Assembly (NCBI GenBank): GCA_964019055.1
Contig: OZ025212.1
Location: forward strand, 4,802,766 to 4,866,765
From: Anthopleura xanthogrammica
Taxonomy: Eukaryota; Cnidaria; Anthozoa; Actiniaria; Actiniidae
Direction of reading: 5' to 3'
DNA: 64,000 nucleotides
Shown here: positions 16,101 through 27,400 of the stretch, one piece after another
How the letters are laid out: every line of letters starts with the position of its first letter
Position numbering within the stretch: the stretch's first letter is position 1
Made by a program: the position numbers and the translations under genes
Notes under the pieces: model-generated
Seen by the model: the letters and a program-made list of their open reading frames with translations, nothing else
What the model was told of the DNA's origin: nothing
Database searches by the model: none

Positions 16101-16315
16101 AAAACCTATGGCCGCGTAACGACGATACTTTTTCTATTTACTTCGTTGTCTCTCTCTCTTTCCTATCTGTTTATTTTTATGTGCTTGGTGCAATCCATGC
16201 AATCATCTCTTCCTTTTCCTTCCTTCCTCCCTTTCTTTCGTTCTTCTTTCGTCCTCTCTTTCCTTCTGTCTCTTTTACTACCTGTTAATACAAGTACTGT
16301 CAAAAGTGGTGCCAC

Positions 16316-16321
16316 AATAAA
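16316..16321 (+). terminator. Polyadenylation signal of LRR-EGF gene
   Basis: Canonical AATAAA 216 bases after the stop codon at 16100; the intervening 3' UTR is a TTCC/TCTC-rich pyrimidine tract. Confidence 0.65.
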
Positions 16322-17089
16322 ACTGCTTCTGTAAACTCTTCATATCCGGCTGTCCGTCTGACCTGTCGACTACATTCATTATTCCCTTTCCTCGTACAAG
16401 TGCTTGTCAAAGTTGGGATCCCCTTTCGACCTACCGCTTGCTTGCGAGTTCCTCCAATCAGTTTTCTAGCCCAAACAAGACTTTCAGCCATAATATGGAA
16501 TCTAAAGAATTCTTTTATTATAATTGCAATTTTACTAGTATTTCCCCAGTCCTCAATGATGACATAAATGGCATTCCCAGTGTTATCAATCCCGTTTTTC
16601 CATCGCAAAAAATACAAGCAAATGTTTGGTTTTATTTTGTTCAGTCGAGCGTAATATTTGTTTCGATAGATCAAAACATCTCGAACATTTTCCCTTTTTA
16701 ATGCACTTCCCATATTTTTTAAGAGAATTCAAATTATTCTACCAGTTAGAGTTGCAGATGACTTTCACTTTTAAAATTAATTAAAATCATCATCCCTAAG
16801 AATTGAAAGATTATGTCCGTCTTTCCTATACAGTAACAACTCTAGATAAAGTTGATTAATTTCCCAAGACGAACTGAAATTCCTTCCTTTGAATGAAATC
16901 GAAAAGAATTTATTTGACGTCAAACGCGGAAAATCAAGTATTGTAGGATTTATTGAAAGGGTCTATACGGGTTTATATTAACATATTTAACATATTTTTT
17001 ACTCCTCGTCGGCGCTCTTCCGTGAGGTTCGCTCCACACACATTACCACTACATTCTATATTTACAACATACAACACTCAACTCACATG

Positions 17090-17160
17090 TTGATTTTTTA
17101 CGGAGGGAGGAAAACCAGAGGACCTGGAGAAATTGGCGACTCTCTCCAAATCAAACTTGT
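17090..17160 (-). repeat. SINE fragment (middle block)
   Basis: Carries CGGAGGGAGGAAAACCAGAG and the neighbouring bases of the SINE middle; head and tail are missing. Confidence 0.5.
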
Positions 17161-17220
17161 AGGAGAATCGCGATACTGAATGCTACGCATCAGCTATGTT
17201 GTCAGTTGAAAGACACCAAC

Positions 17221-17363
17221 TATAGATCACTTGCATCTGATGTCAAAACAGCTCAATTTAGGGGACAAAAAACAAAATAATTTCAATTATCTGAGAATTG
17301 GAAACCTATCACGGTTTTGTTCTCCAAATTGAGCTGAATTCCGACTTGCTGCAAGGGGTCTAT
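17221..17363. mobile_element. Hairpin MITE, TAGACCCCTTGCA family (copy 3)
   Basis: Inverted arms CAGCTCAATTTAGGGGACAA and TTCTCCAAATTGAGCTG; the right end is TTGCTGCAAGGGGTCTATA. Confidence 0.75.
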
Positions 17364-18599
17364 AGACATTTTCTTCCTTTTGAAAATGAAATAGATTTGA
17401 TGCAAAACATTTTACAAATTTTCCGGTTTGATTAACCAATGAAAACCGGGCTAGTACGATCGTAATGTCTGGTCTACCTGTGGTGTGTCTCGTGGAATTA
17501 TGAAAAAGTAACACGATACTCGCATTGTTTAAATATTGACTTCATCCGGCCTCGGGTGAAATGGCGTCAAACTTATTATATATTTGCGTTCCTTCGCCCT
17601 CAAATATGCAGTACTTATAGTCTCTCCTATACCATACTAAACCCAATACATTACCATTTGGTACGTGTTTACAGTAAAATTACTGAGACAAGTTTAATAT
17701 CAAATTTGAAGTGAACATGCTGGTTCACTTCTGATCTTCGATATTGGTTTCTTTGTCGACTGACGCGGAGTTGGTTCCTTGAGTGAGGTGAAATCAGTCT
17801 TTTCTTATTGAGTCTCGGCAACAAGGTACGTTACATTTAATGCTCTCATGGTCTTAATCTTACGCTTTAATACACTCATAATATAAGGTAAAATGGCTTC
17901 TGATTACTGTAATTTTCAATTATGAATTCTATTGTCTAGTTATGAATTATTTGAACCCTAAAAACACCTCAGCTCGATTGTGTTGCTTGGAGTTCATGCT
18001 GAGTAGATCAGGCATTCCTCTTTAAACGCTACTAGCATCTCTAACACCTAGTCTGCTTGTATATCAAACGATTATGATCTGTTTTTGGAATCTCTCAAAC
18101 AGGGACTTCCATTAGGACTATTAATAGTGTTCATTGGATGTTATGAACTAAATGCGTTCTCAACTCTGTCAAATACTTTTATTTTTGCTATTTATTTACG
18201 CTGAATGCTCTCAGTAAAGCGATTAATAAGGCAATAGCTTAAATCCATGAGCAACAGTGCGTTCTAGGCAAACACCAAGGTTACTCCGTTAGTTTTTTGT
18301 CTACAGCAGGTCCAGAAATACCCGTTATAAATACCCGTTAGTTATTCATACGTGTATGAACAAGAAACTCTTCGAGTAGTTTTAGTAGGTGAACGTATTA
18401 TGAATAATACAATTTTAATTAGGAATTTGAACGGCGACTCTGATCCGATTTTCGATATAGTTTTGTACGTTGTTCTTTTTATTATCACAACGACTTTCGC
18501 TTGTTTTTACTTGCTTATGTAGTGATTATGGTTTAGAGGTTTAGATGCCTTTATATTGCTGCAATGTTATGCTTTGCGTGACAATTGTATCGTGTACTT

Positions 18600-18765
18600 G
18601 TTTTACGAGCGTAGGACTTGTAGCCAATGGCTAACAAACCTGTGGCCATCGTTCCATGATCGAATTGGAATTTAGAAGCTGATTTTCGCGGAGGGAGGAA
18701 AACTGTAGAACTTAGAGTACAAAAAAACCCCGAAGCACAGAAGAGAACCATCTATTAAAGGATTC
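18600..18765 (-). repeat. SINE fragment
   Basis: The plus strand shows ATCGAATTGGAATTTAG, then CGGAGGGAGGAAAACTG, matching tail and middle of the SINE on the minus strand; the tRNA-like head is eroded. Confidence 0.5.
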
Positions 18766-19251
18766 AAATCGCGCGATTGGTGAGCAACAGCCACGAGGTA
18801 CCCATTTCAAACACCTTTCTTGTAAAACAATTTTTTTTAAAAAAGCACTGTGTTATATATAGGCTAATATCAGTCTTACAACTCGCTACTCGATGCTTGA
18901 TTTATATACATTTAGAAACAAGTTCACCATCGTTATGCTCAGATCCCAAAGGTTGACAGAGGTTATGATCTATCTCTGTTGTCCATGGATTGTTTCAGCA
19001 GGAAGTTTCAACAAGGAGCCTCTTGTGCCAAGAATACGCTAATGTATTGTCCACATGTCGTTATCACACTAAAAAAACGCGCACGTTATTTGCGGATCTA
19101 AGGAAATTTAACTGGATGCTCTTGCATCCCGTTCATGCCCAGGAACGCCCTGATGAAGGAAATAAAGGGATATGAACAATTTCATAATCAATCAGAGCGC
19201 TCCTGGTGTGATGTACGAACTGACGGCCTTGTATATTAACCGTAAATGGAA

Positions 19252-19453
19252 CAATAGACCATTTCACGGTTGTCGTGTAATATATTCTTTAGAATTTGAC
19301 TACAGCTCACGGTAATTTAAGAAATGTATACATTATCAGACAATTAAAACTTCCACGGGCTTTAGTCAAATTCTAAAGAATAAATTACACGCTATCGAGG
19401 CTGGACGACGACAACCGTGAAATGATCTATTACCCCCCCCCCCCCCCCCCCCC
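19252..19453. mobile_element. ~180-bp hairpin MITE followed by a C20 run
   Basis: The left arm AATAGACCATTTCACGGTTG and right arm CAACCGTGAAATGATCTATT are inverted, with a second inverted pair TTCTTTAGAATTTGACTA / TAGTCAAATTCTAAAGAA. A run of 20 or so C follows at 19433-19453. Confidence 0.75.
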
Positions 19454-19461
19454 TTCGAGTT

Positions 19462-19655
19462 GGGGATCAAGGGTGGCGTAGCAGTAGCATACCTGCCTCT
19501 CACTTCAGGTTTGATTCCTGGACTCGGCATCATATGCTAGTAAAGTTTGTTAGGTCCCTCCTTTGATTCGAGTGTTTTTCTCTGGTTTTCCTCCCTCTGC
19601 CGAAAACCTAACACGCTAAATTCCGGTTCGATCTGAGTTAGCCGTGTCGATCTAA
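19462..19655 (+). repeat. tRNA-derived SINE, near complete
   Basis: Plus strand: GGGTGGCGTAGCAGTAGC head, GGTTTGATTCC B box, TTTTCCTCCCTCTGC middle, GAGTTAGCCGTGTC tail start. The final tail block is missing. Confidence 0.75.
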
Positions 19656-19779
19656 TAAGTGCGCGTCGCCGCTTCGGCGTCATTTTTGCTTTTGTTTATA
19701 AGCCTATTGTACGGTGTCGGTAAATTAAACCGACTCTCTAATTAGACGCTCACTGATTAGACCTACACCGCCAATTACG

Positions 19780-20030
19780 CAACACCAGGTAATTGTGCTA
19801 TTGTGTATCGTGGCAGCATAAATATGACCTATCTGACTTTATCTTTCACTTGACTCTGAAGATGACTTCCGCTCAGGTTGTCGAAACGTCAGTCACATCA
19901 AACAGTCCTTCTCAGGACTACATCCACCCGGATGATCATAATACAAATATTGTTTCTTCGACAAATATTGTTACTTCGATAAATATACATTCACCTAGGT
20001 TCAGACCTTTCTTTACAATCTGTGAGTTAG
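19780..20030 (+). mobile_element. 3' fragment of a retroelement
   Basis: Encodes LTLKMTSAQVVETSVT followed by a QDYIHPDDH-like stretch. I recall very similar peptides as repeats in coral gene models, where they look like the 3' end of a retroelement (Penelope-like suspected). It is not a host gene; family assignment is from memory and unsure. Confidence 0.45.
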
Positions 20031-20035
20031 CAAAG

Positions 20036-20125
20036 GCTCCTTGTGAGTTAGCCGTGCTCCGACTCAGATCAGTCCAGAGGTTGTTTCAGGGTTCGATAAA
20101 ATTTGATTTCAGGGTTCAATAAAAT
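20036..20125 (+). repeat. SINE tail fragment
   Basis: TGTGAGTTAGCCGTGCTCCG, then CAGAGGTTGTTTCAGGGTTC: only the 3' tail of the SINE, followed by a partial second tail (TTTCAGGGTTCAATAAAATT). Confidence 0.65.
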
Positions 20126-20703
20126 TTGAAGTATTTCTTAAGGCAATTTTTCATGCGACGTTGCATGTGACGTCACAAAAACTAGATCTTACCGTGTGGC
20201 CACCCGTGCGACGTTGTGTTCACACGGTGAGGTTCGTCGCGCGCCACGCCGCACAAGTAGGACTCGTTTCTACGTCCCACCGGTGGTCACGATGTGCGAT
20301 CTCTAATTTTTGGGACGTTGCATACAACGTCGCGCGCAAAAATCGCGTCGTGTGTGCGTACGTTAAATTAGAAGGAGTTCCAACTTTGTTAAGGGGGCTG
20401 TCAGACTCATGATTGACAGTTGCGGAATACTATTCAAACATTTATAAACAAATTATTGACCGAATAGAAGTGGTATTTCCGACTTCCTGTAAGGCAGACT
20501 GAAAACCGAAACGAATATTTGCATTTTGGTTTGATCAGTTTACGTACACGGTGAATGCCAAGTTAACTCAGTATGATCTAATCAAGACGCAAAATAGTTT
20601 TTCAAAACTAATAGGGCTGCATGGTCTTTCCCGAAGGTTTTCTCTTAACCAAATCCGCTGTGAGCAGGAAGAGCTGGCGGTCCTGATTCAAGGGTTTAGA
20701 TTG

Positions 20704-20941
20704 TTTGTTTGGAAAAAATAAATATTGGATTTGGTTAAATTCTGGTTAAGACAGGAAAAAGACGACTCTAATCCCAGACATTATATTGAGGCAATTTCAA
20801 AATGACATAAAAAACATAAAATGTTTTGTTTGGAAAAAATAAATATTGGATTTGGTTAAATTCTGGTTAAGACAGGAAAAAGACGACTCTAATCTCAGAC
20901 ATTATATTGAGGCAATTTCAAAATGACATAAAAAACATAAA
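20704..20941. repeat. 119-bp tandem duplication
   Basis: Two copies with one difference (AATCCCAG versus AATCTCAG) of a block starting TTTGTTTGGAAAAAATAAAT. Recent, non-coding. Confidence 0.9.
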
Positions 20942-20998
20942 ACTGAGGATAAGGATAATGCCACGGGATGGTGATAATAGTAATGACTGATTATAATA

Positions 20999-21222
<224 letters not shown>

Positions 21223-22444
21223 TTAAAACAATATAATAATATTAAAAGTAGTTTAACCTAGCTAAGCTATGCTATAATGGAAACGAGAAATGCCCTAATT
21301 AATGAAATAACAAAGCCCTTTTATCTTACATACTGTAACCTCATAATTCTGACACTGAGCTTATTAAATTTGAATTTTTGTTGACTTTAGAAAACAAAAG
21401 CGTCAAAAATTTCCCTCTCCCCTCCCCTATGAAAGCCACGTCAATGCATGGCTTGTTTTATAGCATCCGAAATGAAAACATATGGTGGTGAATATTTCAG
21501 CTCTGTTGATGAGATTCTACCAGTCATAATCTATGCGGTGATACACCAAAACAGCACTTAATGATTTTCTAAAATTCCAATTGTGGTAAAACTCAGCTGC
21601 TTTGAGAAATATTTATCAGTGCGCCTTCGCTAGTTTGCGGTTTTACATTTTCAAACGAGGTTCCAGAAGAGGTTGTGTCAGGTCAAACCGACGATGTTGG
21701 TTCCTTGATTTTCAAGCTATAAACGCAATTTTTCGCTCTTAAATTCTGGTTTTACTAAGCTTGTTTGCTAGATAACCGAGATGTTGGTTCAAAAACCATT
21801 CAACATTCCAAAGGCGCTGAAATAATCTATCTTTCTTGGAAAGCTGATGCGACAACTGACTGATACACTCTTCGCACATCACACAACTCACACCGCCAAA
21901 ACAAGAATATGTAAGTACTAATAACCTTTATATAATATTTTAAACATTAGCTATATTCTTTACATTTACCTAACAAAGTAAAATACGAAATATTTCAAAT
22001 CGTTTGGAATTTAGGAGTAAAATTTTTCAGTTCAAATATAAAGATGTTCGGAATCAGCACATATACTGATCGAAGTCAACGTTTGATTCTCATTTTAAAA
22101 ATTGTTTTATTTCAACAATTTTCTTGAAATTTCTAGGTGGTCTGATGAATACATGCAGTAAAACTGAAAATATTAGTCTGTGTAACTCAGTATTTCGTTT
22201 TTGGTTTGTTTACTTTACTGAGCTTCGAGAGTATGTAGATAGTGACAGCCCGGAAGTTGCTCAACATCAAAATAAGGATTTCTCGAGACTTGGTAGAAAT
22301 CTTAGGATTTCTGTCAAGGTTTTTTTTTTTGTACTTTTTGTAGTAAAAGAACGCTATGTGAAACCGTCTTTCTTTTCTCGGTTGAACCAAAAAAAAGAAG
22401 AGAGCTTTGATCTATACGTTTAATTGTTGTATTTGTGGTATGCC

Positions 22445-22551
22445 GTATTGCCACTCAAATGGCTTTCCCTTTCAGCCAATCGAAACCAAGAAGGACCACG
22501 CCGTCCAATCATATTCCCCTGAACAGGAAAGCCATTTCAGAGTAGCAATAC
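22445..22551. mobile_element. 107-bp hairpin MITE
   Basis: The arms GTATTGCCACTCAAATGGCT and AGCCATTTCAGAGTAGCAATAC are inverted with few mismatches. Confidence 0.65.
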
Positions 22552-23124
22552 AAAACATTTTTCGCTCATCGTGTTGCTCTTTTTACCTGACTGAGTATAT
22601 TTAAACGCATTTCTGTACAAAACGGAGGAAAATATACGAGTTTACAAAACAACACTGATTTTTAAGACATTTTATTCGAGTTTATCTTGCGTCAATTCAC
22701 CTCAATTATACTCTACACAATATCATGGTAACGTAAAGTGATTCTTATCTAAATGACAGTGTTTCTATGACTCGAATTAGATAAATGTACAAACTATCTA
22801 ATCTGCATTAGAGCAGGCTTCTGTGGTATCATATCGGACTTATCTTCGACGTTTTATAGACTTTAATTTCCCAACTTTGCACTAAAGTAGTTATCCAAGG
22901 TAAAATATTTCCGGGCGTATCTTATTGGTTCATTTTGAGACAGAAATGTCAAACGCGCAATTTTCAGGAAATGTTTCACAAATGGACTACTTCGACGATA
23001 CGACATTATTTGTCGACATCTTTCTTTCATGTCAATCTTCTTAATTCATCGCTTGTCAAATTGTCTTGTGGTGAATTGTTAATGTTAATTAAAAATTTCT
23101 TCGGGGATACCCAATATGACTAAA

Positions 23125-23240
23125 GATATCGATTTCTCCCTTGATTTGAGGGTTTTTCGTGTTCTCCCGCCCGTTTTCCTCCCTCCGCAAAGGTCAACAC
23201 ACTAAATTCAAATTCAATCTGTGAGTTTGCCTAGTCTCCG
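23125..23240 (+). repeat. SINE fragment (middle and tail)
   Basis: TTTTCCTCCCTCCGCAAAGG followed by AATTCAATCTGTGAGTTTGC; tRNA-like head absent. Confidence 0.55.
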
Positions 23241-23340
23241 GCCCTCGCAGCTGCTTTTCAGTAGTGTCGTCACGCAACACTACATCCCCACACATTGCGT
23301 GACGACTTTGGAAACGGCTGTGGGGAGACTGAGTTAAGCG

Positions 23341-24166
23341 CACAGGTATCCCAAGCTGGGCTTCTGTGGTATCATATCAGACTTATAAGGCAATGTATGG
23401 CGATTCTTAGAAGAAGAAGAAAAAAATCAATAAATCATACAAATAAATGTTCTAACTTATGTCTCGTGTTTTCCTTTGAGTCTCTGTGAAGTTTCAGGTC
23501 ATTTACATCAATATTGAACAAGTATCGTACCCTCCCCCGTGAATTAATTTCGTATTGTTTTGTTTGATTGGTATTGGTTGGTGAAACAAAATCGGATACA
23601 CCTCTTTACCTCCGTTGTTTGTTGTGCCCATTTCAGACCACATGATGCCACTCTTGGGAGTTGATTCTTTCATGTGTAAATATTTTAACAAAAGAACATT
23701 TCTCAAGGGAATGTCATATGGTCTGAAATGGGCAATTTGCATACGAAGGTAAAGAGGTCTATTGGCAATGACTTCGAAAAAAAGTGGCTTTTGAAACTGT
23801 TAGCGTTGAATTCCGAAAGGGAGATCGATTGTGTGGTTGTGTCAAATATCGGACTAAGGTTCTGTGAAGGAATTTTGGCTTGAAGTGTAATTTTGGCTGA
23901 ACTAGAGGCGAATTATTGACCCTTATCGAGGGTTCAAGCGGGCTGAAGTGTCCCAATTTTTTAGTACGAGGGATACTCCACCACGATACTCGCTCAATAT
24001 TGATGTAAATGACCTGAAACTTCACAGAGACTCAAAGCAAAACACGAGACATAAGTTAGAACATTTATTTGTATGATTATTGAATTTAGTTTTTTTCTAA
24101 GAATCGCCATACATTGCAATATAAGTCTGATATGATACCACAGAAGCCCAGCTTGGAATACCTGTG
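23341..24166. mobile_element. 826-bp element with ~190-bp inverted repeats, CA...TG ends, 7-bp duplication
   Basis: Ends CACAGGTATCCCAAGCTGGG and CCCAGCTTGGAATACCTGTG. The arms continue past TATGGCGATTCTTAGAA and GTCATTTACATCAATATTGA. Flanked by TTAAGCG at 23334-23340 and 24167-24173, a perfect 7-bp duplication. The core has no transposase. A fragment of its end lies at 22810-22845. Confidence 0.85.
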
Positions 24167-24308
24167 TTAAGCGCGGACACAATGCAACATTGCGCGCAAT
24201 ATTGCAGTAAATGTTGCTGAAGTAGGATCGTTTCCTATATTATTTCGACAGAAACTTTGCGTGCAACAAATTGCGTCGTGTGACATGGCCCGCGACATCG
24301 ATGTTCTG

Positions 24309-24362
24309 TGCACCGTGCCCTGACTTAGATCAGTCCAGAGGTTGTTTCAGGGTTCGATGAAA
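24309..24362 (+). repeat. SINE tail fragment
   Basis: ACCGTGCCCTGACTTAGATC then CAGAGGTTGTTTCAGGGTTC; only the last 50 bases of the SINE. Confidence 0.6.
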
Positions 24363-24443
24363 TCCATGCTTTCATTTAGTACCATCCACCCTTTCTTTAT
24401 GTAGAGTCTTTAATATGATCATTTCTTCATTCAACAGATCGAT

Positions 24444-27400
24444 ATGTTCTTACTACGGAGGTGTTTTTCCCGTCATCCCCGTCGTTATCTAGTTGTCGTG
24501 TTGGTGGTAGGGGTGCTGTTGGTCTGGCATTTGAACTATCTGAATATTAACTTTAGGGATTCACATATTGAGCATTTCGTTCTGAAGGTATGTAAGACCA
24601 TATTATGGCGAGGGATCTCTTGACTGCCGGTTCGTTTATGTGCGTTGATATCATTCTACATAAACTACGGTAGTCATTTATATCATAGTTAATGGAGTGG
24701 AATGGTTTGGAAACCTATTGTTCTAGGTTTTTGTTCAACCTTTTCTATTGTTATATGACGTTGACCGTGCACAGAGAAGAAAAAGTTGCAGCGTTTGTTC
24801 ATCGTAAATTAGAGAACATAGACGTTTTTTCCTCAAAAATGTTATAAAATAGGAGATATTTCTTAATTAATTCTATATGATAAAAATTAATTGTTTACTG
24901 AAAAGGGTAATCACCTTTTTGAACGCTTTCTTATCTATCATCTAGTAACTTAACTGTATCTGCGCGGAATTATTTATCCTCTTCTTTGTAATCTTAGAAT
25001 GAAAATTTTACATTTTCAAAATGTTCGTACATGAAAATAGTACGGAAACTAGTATTTCCAGCCATACTTGCTTTGGTTCATTGTGCACGGTCAATATCAC
25101 GTGATGGTACGTTTCAACATCGCTCGCCAAACAAAAACCTAGAACAATAGGTTTCCAAACCATTCCACTCCATTAACTATGGTTACATGTAAGCTAGTAA
25201 ATGGTAATTCATTAAGAGTATTATCTAAATCTCCGAACCGTGATAAATATTAAACAAGTATTCGTAGTATATGTAGAGTCATATTTGTTCTGTATATTCT
25301 TGTAAGGAGTTTGGCTTTAAATCGTCTCAGTTTATACTTATCTTGTAATGCCTTAAAGTCATCAAATGAGTCGATGGTAGTAGTTGTTGATTCCTCATTT
25401 TTCTTGATGTAGATTCGGCCATTGTTAGTCCAAATGTATTCCCATTTTATCGATTTTCGAGCCGCGTTAACTGAACTAAATAGCTTCTTTCGCAACGGCG
25501 TCAGAGATTCAGATATGAACAAGGGAGAGGATTGGCTGTAGAGATGTCGTTAGCCCGGGGGGGGGGGGGGGGGAGGGGGTACCGAGTCGAATGAATCTGT
25601 ACTGTCTCCACGAAGAACGAACAACATACTGACCACGTTGAATCTTTCTTTCAGGGCCCTGCAGACCATGATCACATGCACAAGGCGAGAAGACATGCTT
25701 TATCACATGATTATATCAAGGTACCCCAGGCATATCTTTTCTTAGGTTTTCAGTATTTTATCTAATTATGTTGGCAGGGTATGCGCTACTACGGCACTGT
25801 CTCTCACCGCTGTGTAGTTCACGCCTTGGGTCGCGGGCTCGGTTCCAGGCTGAGTCACATGTGAGTTGAAGTTGTTTGATGTGTTTTTCTCTCCCTTGCC
25901 ATAAGGGTTTTTCTCTGAGTTCTCCAGGTTTTCTTCCTCCGGATAAAAATCAATATATGAGTTGAGTGTTTGGTGTTGTAAATAGACCGCTTGCACGCGA
26001 CGTCAAAGCAGCCCAATTTGAAGGACAAAACAAAATAATTTCAATCTCCTAAGAATTGGAAACTATTGTTTTGTCCTCCAAATTGAGCTGCATTCTGAAG
26101 TGCTGAAGGTCAAAAGCCAGTCTAGCCGTGCTATAAACTGATGTAGTGGTGGTGCGTGTAGAACGAACCTCACGGAATTAAGTGTCCCTTACTGGGAGTG
26201 CATGATTGTAAAATAAAAGATTTTAAATGTTTTATTCTTATATAACTATATAAGTACATTTAAGAAAAAACACCACAGACTTCAATTTTACAGACATGTT
26301 TCGGCAGAAACGTCCGCCATCATCAGTGATTTAATGACAAAAACGTAAGCGTACAATGAATATATAAGACAAAAATTATAATGATAATAGGAAAAAATAC
26401 AAAGGGTGATTAAGGAATCAAAAAGAAAGCTTTATATTTAGATGTTTAACTTGGGCATTAAGCATGGGCTTTTCCCAAAGGATTCTTTGATTTTTAGGGT
26501 ATATTGAGTATACCTTTTTTATCACACGGTATTAAAAATAACAATTCATTCCCGTTATCCACTCTTCTATAATGGTATGGTTTTAGATAACTGACGTAGA
26601 ACTAGAGCTGGAAGTATACCCCAATAATGAGGGCATCAAGGATTTTCAAACAGCTACTACGAAATGTAATCACAAGGGCAAGAAATGCGTCGGGATTGTA
26701 CTTCGGAAGTCAAATCATTTGACTGTGTATTATTTGGTTCCTTCGTTACCAAGGAGACTGGAAAGAGGCGTCAGTACGTTATATTTGAAGAACAGAAATG
26801 TGCAAGATATATGTAAGAGTAAACTTTATGAGTGCCCATTTTGATCTTCATTTTTTGACCATAGGTGTGTCATTTGTCCTGACCTACCCTGCTCTGCCCT
26901 TCCCTTACCCCTCGACTCGTATGCATTGCGCGCAAGCGATTTTCGACAAGAAAAAGACTGCACTTTAATGTCATCTCACCCATAAACGAGAACGGTGACC
27001 CCCATTTTTTATTTGCTTATGGAACTTCTATGATGGTCTTATTTCACCATGCGAAGTTTTTTTGTCCCCTGTGCAACCACATTTTGACTGTATTTTCCTT
27101 GTCTTCCAGCTTTTCTTGAGGGTCATCTACAATGCGCTGTGCCAATAGAAGAAATGAAAGCAGCCAGTCCCTCGTCGCCAAAGTGCAAGCTTCCTGACCT
27201 TAACCCGTGGGACCAGAGCATCCGTGAATACATCGTGCGTAAAGATCCAATGGAATGTTCCGGGAAATTATACACAAGTTACAATGGCAGCACGCTCAAG
27301 TTTGTTCGCCCCCAAGGTGCGATGATATCAGTATCAGTGGGGGAAGGGTTGGGGGGGGGGGGGGGGGGAGAATATGAATATAAATAACACACCGTGCGCC

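Noticed and set aside
19793..20122. 109-residue frame
   Set aside because: A mix of a retroelement 3' fragment and a SINE tail; no start or splice context of a host gene.
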